From Thermoplasmata archaeon (lineage in GTDB: Archaea; Thermoplasmatota; DTKX01; JAHFTX01): a DNA stretch of 64,000 nt. Position 1 is the stretch's first letter; each line of letters starts with the position of its first letter. This document shows positions 57,847 to 64,000 of the stretch, in pieces. Made by a program: the position numbers and the translations under genes. The notes below the pieces were generated by a model that saw only the letters and a program-made list of their open reading frames with translations, was not told the origin of the DNA and did not search any database. The DNA lies in NCBI GenBank assembly GCA_023265395.1, contig JAHFTX010000010.1, positions 1 to 64,000 of the forward strand. Reading direction: 5' to 3'.

Positions 57847-58887
57847 ATGGGAAAACCCATCCGTGTTCTGGTCGTCGATGACAGCGCCTTCATGCGCCGC
57901 GTCCTTTCCGACATGCTCGAGGAGGACCCACAGATCGAGGTTGTCGCCACTTGCGTCGACGGCTCGGAGGCCTTGCGCAAGGTCAAGGCGTTGCGACCTG
58001 ACGTCGTGACGATGGACATCAAGATGCCACACATGGACGGGTTCACGGCTCTTGGGTTGATCATGGAGCAGTGCCCGACGCCAGTACTGATGGTCACCGG
58101 ACTTGGCAAGGAAGACGCAGACATCGTCCTGCGAGCCTTCGAGTTTGGCGCGGTGGATTTCGTCCTCAAACCCAGCGGCACGGTCTCGCTGGACATGGCC
58201 AAGGTCAAGGCGGAGCTGATCGAGAAGGTCAAGATCGCTGCAGGGATCGATCTTCGTTCGTTACCCCAGGCCCGGGCGGAACTGCCGACCATTCCTCCGG
58301 TGGATGCTCGGGGATTCCGCGTCATCGCCATGGGGGCTTCTACCGGTGGGCCCCAGGCGATCATGGCCATCCTCCGTGAGATCCCCCAAGGCCTACCTCT
58401 GGCAATCCTCATCGTCCAGCACATGCCGCCGAACTTCACCCGCTCGTTCGCCGAACGCCTCTCCAAGGCGTGTGGGCTCCAAGCTCGCGAAGCAGGGGAA
58501 GGGGACTTAGTCGAGCCTGGGGTGGTCCTCGTCGCACCGGGGGACTGGCACATGGAGGTGCGCCCGGTCTCGGAAAACTCACCCTTGCTCAAGGTCCATC
58601 TTCACCAAGAGCCTCGGGTCCACGGGGTGCGACCGTCAATCGATGTCCTGCTCGCCTCGATCGCCAACCATGCACGCGACCGCGGCGTCGGGGTCATCCT
58701 CACCGGCATGGGGCGGGATGGCGCCGCGGGGATGGCGAAGCTCCAATCCTCCAGCGGGACCACCATCGTGCAGGACGAGGCGACTTGCACGGTCTTTGGA
58801 ATGCCTAAGGCCGCGCTCGAGACGATCACGCCTGACAGGGTGCTGCCGCTGAATGAGATTGCACGGACGCTGACCGGACTGGCGTAG
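57847..58887 (+). CDS. cheB: CheB receptor methylesterase/deamidase
   Basis: 346 residues from ATG 57847. The N-terminal receiver domain has VVDDSAFMRR and phospho-acceptor Asp57 (TMDIKMPHMDG). The C-terminal methylesterase carries the catalytic triad Ser165 (GASTGGPQA), His192 (QHMPPNFT) and Asp291 (GMGRDGAAGM). It removes methyl groups from receptor glutamates and can deamidate glutamines, opposing CheR (61966-62892). It follows cheY by 78 nt and precedes cheA by 15 nt, probably in one transcript. Confidence 0.95.
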   Translation: MGKPIRVLVVDDSAFMRRVLSDMLEEDPQIEVVATCVDGSEALRKVKALRPDVVTMDIKMPHMDGFTALGLIMEQCPTPVLMVTGLGKEDADIVLRAFEFGAVDFVLKPSGTVSLDMAKVKAELIEKVKIAAGIDLRSLPQARAELPTIPPVDARGFRVIAMGASTGGPQAIMAILREIPQGLPLAILIVQHMPPNFTRSFAERLSKACGLQAREAGEGDLVEPGVVLVAPGDWHMEVRPVSENSPLLKVHLHQEPRVHGVRPSIDVLLASIANHARDRGVGVILTGMGRDGAAGMAKLQSSSGTTIVQDEATCTVFGMPKAALETITPDRVLPLNEIARTLTGLA

Positions 58888-58902
58888 CGCAACCGCCGAT
58901 GC

Positions 58903-60720
58903 TTGTTGCTCCAAGGTTGGGAGGGGAAGAGCATCGAAATCGAAGAGTACAAGGGGATGTTCCTCTCCGAAGCCGCGGAACACTTGCAATTGCTCAATAC
59001 CGCACTTCTGGCCCTCGAGAGGGATCCGGGTGATTCCGAACAGCTGACCCAGGTCTTCCGATCGGCCCACACAATCAAGGGCATGGCGGCGACGATGGGA
59101 TACGAGACCATCACGAGCCTCGCACATACCCTCGAGAGTACCCTCGACCCCTATCGCAAGCAATCCATTCCACTGCCGCGCACGGTCGTCGATGTCGTGT
59201 TCATGGCCATCGACGCACTCGAACGCCTCCTGGGGGCGCTCTCCGCAGACGGGCCCGAACCACCCGTCGCCGAAGCCCTCGAGCGGCTTCGTGGCCTGTC
59301 GCCCCCGGGGAAGGTAGCGACGCCGCCCTCAATATCGGCAGGACCGGTGTCGAACCCCGTCGTTGCCCCGTTGGTCGCCCAGCCCCTTCGAAGACCTTCC
59401 CCTGCGCCGATCGAACTTGAGGAGGAAGTCGAGGTGCCCGAGGGAATCGGTGGATATCCCCCGGGGCCCGTCGCGCCGACGGACACCCCCGTCTCGCCGC
59501 ATGCGGACACCAAAGGCCCCCCCCTGCCCGCCCCAACAACCGCCCAGGGGATGCCAAAGCCTGCGGCCAAGAAGACCGGGACCATCCGTATCAGCACGGA
59601 CAGCCTCGAGCGGCTCCTCAACCTGGTCGAGGAGCTGACGATCAACAAGAGCCGGCTCCAGCAGTTGAGTGCGCAACATGAGCTGGGCGAGCTCAGCGAG
59701 GCGATGACCCATGTCAACCGGCTGACCAAAGACCTCCAAGACGAAGTCCTCAAGATGCGCATGGTCCCGGTCCGATACATCTTCGATCGCTTCCCGCGCA
59801 TGGTGCGTGACCTCGCTCGTGACATCGGCAAGCAGGTTGAGTTCGTGGTAGAGGGCTGGGAGATCGAGCTAGACCGTACCGTACTCGACGAGATCAGCGA
59901 ACCGTTGGTGCACCTCCTACGCAATTCCGTCGACCACGGGATTGAGTTCCCACCCGTCAGGACGGCCGCTGGCAAGGACCCCATTGGCACAATCCGCCTG
60001 ACTGCGGTGCGACAGAAGAGCCACGTGGAGATACTCGTCCAGGACGATGGTGGGGGGATCGATCCTGGGGTCTTTCGGCGCAAGGCCGTCGAGAAGGGGT
60101 TGATGGACGAAACGCGCGCGTCACAGCTGACCGACGCAGAGGCGGTCAACTTGGTCTTCCTACCCAACTTCTCCTCGCGTGATCAAGTGACTGAGATCAG
60201 TGGCCGTGGCGTGGGGATGGATGTCGTCAAGACGAAGGTCGAGGCCCTTGGCGGAATCGTCGAACTCGAGACGCACAAGGGAGAGGGTACCCTCTTCCGG
60301 CTACGATTGCCCCTGACGATGGCCATCATCACCGTTCTGCTGGTGGTGGTCAGCGGGCAGACCTACGGGATCCCAGTCACCAACGTCATCGAGACCCTCA
60401 AGCTCCCCCTGTCGGCAGTCAAGACCGTTCGTGGTCGCGAGGTACTCGTCTGGCGCGAGGAGGTCGTGCCCCTGCTGCGACTTCCGACTCTGTTCCACGA
60501 GAAGAAGAAGGACGATGGGGTGAGCGTGCTGACCACAGTCATCGTCGAACGTGGGGACCGTCGTTTGGCGCTGGTCGTCGACGAGCTGGTCGGCCAGCAG
60601 GAAGTGGTGATCAAGCCCCTGGGGCGGATGTTCCAGAGCATCCGGGGCATCGCGGGAGCGACCATCCTGGGGGATGGTCGTGTCGCCCTCGTCGTCGACG
60701 TCGGCGCCGTCGAGAGCTAG
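58903..60720 (+). CDS. cheA: CheA histidine kinase (no P2 domain)
   Basis: 605 residues from TTG 58903. The Hpt (P1) domain has phospho-His56 in FRSAHTIKGMAATMG. A Pro-rich linker (about 125-220) replaces the usual CheY/CheB-binding P2 domain. P3 dimerisation (IRISTDSLERLLNLVEELTI), the kinase core (HLLRNSVDHGIE; DDGGGID; GRGVGMDVVKTKVEALGG) and a C-terminal CheW-like P5 domain follow in normal order. It autophosphorylates under receptor control and passes phosphate to CheY and CheB. No ribosome site precedes the TTG; instead GGGAGGGG (58919-58926) lies inside the frame, six bases before an ATC at 58933 and before ATG 58957, so the real start may be there. Confidence 0.93.
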   Translation: MLLQGWEGKSIEIEEYKGMFLSEAAEHLQLLNTALLALERDPGDSEQLTQVFRSAHTIKGMAATMGYETITSLAHTLESTLDPYRKQSIPLPRTVVDVVFMAIDALERLLGALSADGPEPPVAEALERLRGLSPPGKVATPPSISAGPVSNPVVAPLVAQPLRRPSPAPIELEEEVEVPEGIGGYPPGPVAPTDTPVSPHADTKGPPLPAPTTAQGMPKPAAKKTGTIRISTDSLERLLNLVEELTINKSRLQQLSAQHELGELSEAMTHVNRLTKDLQDEVLKMRMVPVRYIFDRFPRMVRDLARDIGKQVEFVVEGWEIELDRTVLDEISEPLVHLLRNSVDHGIEFPPVRTAAGKDPIGTIRLTAVRQKSHVEILVQDDGGGIDPGVFRRKAVEKGLMDETRASQLTDAEAVNLVFLPNFSSRDQVTEISGRGVGMDVVKTKVEALGGIVELETHKGEGTLFRLRLPLTMAIITVLLVVVSGQTYGIPVTNVIETLKLPLSAVKTVRGREVLVWREEVVPLLRLPTLFHEKKKDDGVSVLTTVIVERGDRRLALVVDELVGQQEVVIKPLGRMFQSIRGIAGATILGDGRVALVVDVGAVES

Positions 60721-60803
60721 TCTGTACCCCAGCGACTGGGCCGCGCGGTATCCTTATGCGCCCTTGCGCACTCAGGAACAGCACGGGCGTTTGGGTGGGG
60801 CAT

Positions 60804-61427
60804 ATGAGCGAAGACATCCGATTGACAAAACTGCAGCTCGATGCTTTGGTCGAAGTAGGCAACATCGGGATGGGGCACGCCGCGACGGCCCTCTCCCGGA
60901 TGATCAATAAGAAGGTCGAGATGACGGTGCCTTACATCAACCTCCTACCGGTCGAACGGCTCCCGGAGATCTTCGGCAACGTCGAGTCCCTTGTCGCGGG
61001 GGTCTACATGGAGATCGAGGGGGATGCAAACGGCAAGGTGTTGCTGCTCTTTCCCCGCGAGAGCGCACTGCATCTTGCGGACTTGCTCATGGGCCGGGAG
61101 ATCGGCGCGACCAAGGTCCTCTCTGAGATCGATCAAGAGGCGCTCAAGGAGGTGGGGAACATCCTCCTGGGCAACCACCTGACAGCGCTCCATCAGTTCA
61201 CGGGGCTCAACATGCGCCAGAGCATCCCCAAGCTCGCCTTCGACATGATCGGAGCACTGATGGACTTCCTGATCATCGAGTTGAGCAAGGTCTCCGCGGA
61301 GGCGCTGGTGATCGAGACCCAACTCCTGGAACCGACGAACAAGATCAAGGGGTACTTCATCTTCCTCCTCGACCCCGACTCACCGGCAAAGATTCTTGCG
61401 GCCCTGGGGGTCGGCGGCGACCCCTGA
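60804..61427 (+). CDS. cheC: CheC-family CheY phosphatase
   Basis: 207 residues from ATG 60804, which has GGGTGGGG close upstream; an in-frame ATG at 60756 is less likely. Both CheC active-site helices are present: LDALVEVGNIGMGHAATAL and IDQEALKEVGNILLGNHLTA, each with the E-x2-N pair that removes phosphate from CheY-P. CheC also binds CheD and so links adaptation to signal termination. It lies 83 nt after cheA and 32 nt before cheD. Confidence 0.93.
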   Translation: MSEDIRLTKLQLDALVEVGNIGMGHAATALSRMINKKVEMTVPYINLLPVERLPEIFGNVESLVAGVYMEIEGDANGKVLLLFPRESALHLADLLMGREIGATKVLSEIDQEALKEVGNILLGNHLTALHQFTGLNMRQSIPKLAFDMIGALMDFLIIELSKVSAEALVIETQLLEPTNKIKGYFIFLLDPDSPAKILAALGVGGDP

Positions 61428-61459
61428 TTCGTGGGGGGGTCGGGAATCCAACGGACGTC

Positions 61460-61969
61460 TTGTTCGAAGGAGGGGGGCCCATCCAGACCCTGGTGGTTCG
61501 GATTGGGAGCGCGAAGGTGACAACCGAGACCGCGCTCTTGGTCGCGCGGGGGCTCGGCTCGTGCGTCGCCATCGGCCTGTGGGACCCGCTGTCCCACGCC
61601 GGTGGCCTCAGTCACGTGCTCCTGCCGTCCATCGAGATGTCCGTTTTCCGGGATTCCCCGCACAAGTTTGCGGACCGGTCGGTCCCCTTGATGGTGCGGG
61701 AGCTCCGCCGCAAAGGTGCCCCTGTGGAGCGCTTGGTGGCGAAGATCGTCGGGGGGGCACAGATGTTCAATCCCAAGGGACTGTCCCACGGAGGGGTGCT
61801 CAGGATCGGAGAGCGCAACGTCACCGCTGTCCGAGAGCAGCTGGCAGCCGTGGGCGTCCCCATCGTCGGGGAGGACGTGGGCGGGACTGTCGGGCGGACC
61901 GTGGCCTTCTCGACGAGTGATGGCTCGATGACGATCACCACGATCGAGTCCCCGCCACGGATCCTCTAG
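61460..61969 (+). CDS. cheD: CheD receptor glutamine deamidase
   Basis: About 160 residues. CheD deamidates glutamines of chemoreceptors and is regulated by CheC. The catalytic Cys35 (GLGSCVAIGLWDP) and His52 (GGLSHVLLP) are present, followed by the family motif VAKIVGGAQMF and NVTAVREQL. TTG 61460 opens the frame, but the ribosome site GGAGGGGGG (61469-61477) lies after it, so translation probably starts at ATC 61481, CTG 61490 or GTG 61493, close to the usual CheD N-terminus. The 3' end overlaps the convergent cheR gene by 4 nt. Confidence 0.92.
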   Translation: MFEGGGPIQTLVVRIGSAKVTTETALLVARGLGSCVAIGLWDPLSHAGGLSHVLLPSIEMSVFRDSPHKFADRSVPLMVRELRRKGAPVERLVAKIVGGAQMFNPKGLSHGGVLRIGERNVTAVREQLAAVGVPIVGEDVGGTVGRTVAFSTSDGSMTITTIESPPRIL

Positions 61970-62892
61970 GTGGGCGGAATGTCCAACCGCTGGTAGACCC
62001 GCTCGGCAACGTCGACTAGCTGGAAGGCGGGCCGCAGGGCGACCGCCATCGATTCGGTCTTTCCCAGGACAAGGAAACCACGAGAGACCAAAGCTGCATG
62101 GAGGCTGCGCAGGACATGCTCCTGCTGCGCCTTGGAGAGGTAGATGAGCATGTTGCGGCAGAGGATGAGATCGAAGTACCGTTGCGGGCGGTCTGAGACG
62201 AGATCGTGGTACTGGAAAGTGACGCGATCGCGGAATTCCTTGCGCACGCGAACATGGGGACGAGCTTCGCCTTGGGGGTCTGGAGCATCCTCGAAGTACC
62301 GGGCCACCACCTCTGGGGTCGCCCCCCGGAGGGTCGCTGTAGGATAGCAGCCCGCCCGTGCCGTCTGCAACGAGGCTCGATCCACATCGGTCCCACGGAT
62401 GACGATCTTCCATTTCCCGGGGTGCTGGTCGAGGTATTCGATCAAGGTGAACAGGATTGAGTAGGCCTCTTGGCCGTTTGCGCACCCGGCAGACCACACT
62501 CGAATCATTGAGCCCTCCGGCCTGTCTGCAAAGAGTGCGGGAAGGACTACCGTCGAGACTACTCGCCAGACCTGCGGGTTGCGGAAGAACTCGGTGACGT
62601 TTATCGTCAACTTATCGAGGAGGATCGGGAGCTCACGGGGCTCCCTCTCAAGCAGGCGTACATACGCCGCGTAGGAGGGCAGCTTGGTCGCGCGCACGCG
62701 CACGTTGAGTCGACGACGCAAGTATCTGTCCTTGTACTGGGAGATGTCCCGGCCTCCGTCTGCCAGCAGGATTGACTTGATCCGCTCAAGGGCGGCAGCC
62801 TCCTCGGGGCTCATCGGTGCAGCAGGATCGAGCAGCTCGCGCTGTGCGGGATTCGTGGGACGAACGACCTTGTCCGAGGGACGCCGGACCAT
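61966..62892 (-). CDS. cheR: CheR receptor methyltransferase
   Basis: 308 residues. CheR methylates receptor glutamates with SAM. An N-terminal helical domain (about 30-95) ends at INVTEFFRNPQ. The methyltransferase core shows the SAM motif VWSAGCANGQEAYSI, an acidic strand end in RGTDVDRASL, and ILCRNMLIYLS. No C-terminal pentapeptide-binding TPR extension. It is on the opposite strand, convergent with cheD with a 4-nt stop overlap, so it is transcribed separately. Confidence 0.95.
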   Translation of the reverse strand: MVRRPSDKVVRPTNPAQRELLDPAAPMSPEEAAALERIKSILLADGGRDISQYKDRYLRRRLNVRVRATKLPSYAAYVRLLEREPRELPILLDKLTINVTEFFRNPQVWRVVSTVVLPALFADRPEGSMIRVWSAGCANGQEAYSILFTLIEYLDQHPGKWKIVIRGTDVDRASLQTARAGCYPTATLRGATPEVVARYFEDAPDPQGEARPHVRVRKEFRDRVTFQYHDLVSDRPQRYFDLILCRNMLIYLSKAQQEHVLRSLHAALVSRGFLVLGKTESMAVALRPAFQLVDVAERVYQRLDIPPT

Positions 62893-62928
62893 TCACCCAC
62901 CCCCAATCGGTCATCTGCGGGCGGGCTC

Positions 62929-63819
62929 TTAGGCTTGCTGCGTCTTGATGTCGCCCACAGGGTCAGTCGACGGCGTGGCGCTCGGGCGTCGGCTGAGTAT
63001 CAGCACCGCTAGCAACGTGAACAATGCCGTCACGGCGGCCAGGCTTCGATCCGGGAGCGACGAAGGACCGACCGTGAGCAGCTGACTGGTCAGCCAAGGA
63101 CCGCCCGTGATTACCGCGAGGACTACGACAAGGATCCCCAGCGCTACCGTCATCGACCCCTGTACGAACCAGCGCTCCCGCGACGCTCTGATGACGACAC
63201 GAGGACGAACGGCAGCGAATCCACCCCATCGGAGGTCGCCATCCACACCCTCGACGAAGAGCACGACGCCGACGGCAATCCCTACCAGCGGCCAGGGAGT
63301 GGAGAGGGTGGGCACGGCACCTGCGAGTAGGAACGCAAGGCACAGGGACGAGCTAAGGAATGCTGGTCCTGACCGACGCAGGATGGCCACAATTCCCAAC
63401 GCACCGAAGGAGGTGAGGAAAGAGACCGCCACAACGATAGCAACGCTCTGGAGGAATTCCGCAGGCCACCAAGAGGCGCAGATGAGTAGGCCCCCGACGC
63501 TGCCCCCAAGCAGGGCCACCACCCACAAGCGGCGGGCGCCTCCCTTGGGCAGAAGGCGTGCCACACCCGAGGCAACCTCGCTGAGCACGGTGAGCAGTAA
63601 CCCACTCCCCAGGATGAGCGCGAGTTCCCCTGCGGGCGCAAGGGAGAATAACCTGGGGACCGACGAGGAGAGTCCGTACAGGTCATCATCGATGAGGGCG
63701 ACCGAGTAGGCGAGCACGGCCAGACCCGCGCCAGCGACGGCCTTTGGAACCGGCAGCGCTCCGCTCCTCTGAATCCGATCGGGAACATCGGACTGCTGGG
63801 ATCCTCCTGGTGCGATCAT
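62929..63819 (-). CDS. Polytopic membrane protein of unknown function
   Basis: About 296 residues from ATG 63819, which has GAGGGGAAG just upstream; the frame is open further to 63948 but overlaps the next gene. Roughly nine hydrophobic segments are visible, among them AVAGAGLAVLAYSVALI, LALILGSGLLLTVLSEV, VVALLGGSVGGLLICAS and SMTVALGILVVVLAVITG. No family recognised. The start lies about 11 nt past the stop of the gene at the window edge, so the two are probably one operon, with cheR 36 nt downstream. Confidence 0.65.
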   Translation of the reverse strand: MIAPGGSQQSDVPDRIQRSGALPVPKAVAGAGLAVLAYSVALIDDDLYGLSSSVPRLFSLAPAGELALILGSGLLLTVLSEVASGVARLLPKGGARRLWVVALLGGSVGGLLICASWWPAEFLQSVAIVVAVSFLTSFGALGIVAILRRSGPAFLSSSLCLAFLLAGAVPTLSTPWPLVGIAVGVVLFVEGVDGDLRWGGFAAVRPRVVIRASRERWFVQGSMTVALGILVVVLAVITGGPWLTSQLLTVGPSSLPDRSLAAVTALFTLLAVLILSRRPSATPSTDPVGDIKTQQA

Positions 63820-63829
63820 GTACTTCCCC

Positions 63830-64000
63830 TCATGACGACACGCCCTCCACCGGGGGCGTCCGAGTCCCATCCAGAGGACCAATGTCGGTAGGCCAGAACA
63901 CCGGATAGACCCGCTGCACATCGTCACGGCCCCAGACGGTGACCGCATGGCCGTGACGGCTCAGAGCGTCGATCCTGCGCTGGTGTGACCAGCGGGCGAG
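63830..64000 (-). CDS. C-terminal end of an unknown protein (partial)
   Basis: An open frame of 56 codons runs from the window edge to a TGA at 63830-63832 on the minus strand. The readable part includes HQRRIDALSRHGHAVTVWG and VYPVFWPTDIGPLDG. The fragment is too short to name. The stop lies about 11 nt before the start of the membrane gene at 63819, with that gene's ribosome site between, which supports coding and an operon. Confidence 0.5.
   Translation of the reverse strand, partial: LARWSHQRRIDALSRHGHAVTVWGRDDVQRVYPVFWPTDIGPLDGTRTPPVEGVSS

Noticed and set aside
1-64000. CRISPR array or restriction/toxin-antitoxin system
   Set aside because: No short regularly spaced direct repeats and no Cas, nuclease, methylase or toxin motifs were seen on either strand.

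Overview
The window looks like a high-GC archaeal chromosome segment, most likely from the Thermoplasmatota (inferred from gene content, not from a marker phylogeny). Archaeal signs are TATA-type promoters, several of which imply leaderless mRNAs, an archaeal-type RNase P RNA, a tRNA-4-demethylwyosine synthase (Taw1), an archaeosine synthase (ArcS), an EF-1A-like GTPase, PGF-CTERM sorting tails, a DUF835 protein, and chemotaxis genes including CheC and CheD. There are no transposases, phage genes or CRISPR arrays.

Region by region. 1-7.8 kb: the end of a PGF-CTERM surface protein, then a same-strand cluster of a Ca-repeat transglutaminase-like/DUF4129 protein, a DUF4350 protein, a DUF58 protein and a polytopic membrane protein. 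This resembles MoxR/DUF58/TgpA-type clusters, but the transglutaminase core lacks the catalytic Cys. 7.8-12.1 kb: a large anchored exoprotein diverges from a pore-less MscS-like protein and an EamA exporter. 12.1-15.6 kb: tRNA-Ser(UGA), a Ras-like GTPase and a winged-helix STAND ATPase. 15.7-40.5 kb: a surface-protein region bounded by two paralogous ~1,112-residue PGF-CTERM proteins whose 3' 2,592 bp appear identical. Between them lie Taw1, a DUF835 protein, RNase P RNA, an OPT transporter, an orphan membrane sensor, a SufR-like regulator, an AIM24 protein, an FG-GAP/cadherin-like protein, a LamG-Kelch-TM receptor with a longin/roadblock-like cytoplasmic part, and pirin. 40.7-47.8 kb: a CxxC-x17-CxxC zinc protein, an EF-1A-like GTPase divergent from a three-gene C39-peptidase/RimK-like ATP-grasp/GCS2 operon, an SDR and small regulators. 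47.9-54.8 kb: a hemerythrin-like protein, small membrane proteins, a HExxH protein, a PqqB-like hydrolase and ArcS. 54.8-62.9 kb: a chemotaxis locus (small protein, soluble MCP, CheW, CheY, CheB, CheA, CheC, CheD, and convergent CheR). 62.9-64 kb: a membrane protein and a truncated gene.

The strongest candidate for an undescribed system is the C39-like peptidase, RLAN-type RimK-like ATP-grasp ligase and GCS2 ligase operon (42435-45861). Its three genes overlap by 1-4 nt and together would form amide bonds and process peptides. The other main signals are the sharply bounded gene conversion between the two surface proteins, the STAND ATPase/Ras-like GTPase pair, and the one-polypeptide surface receptor with a longin/roadblock-like interior.

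Limits: no database search or structure prediction was possible. Domain calls rest on recognised motifs, and many start codons are chosen from Shine-Dalgarno or TATA spacing.
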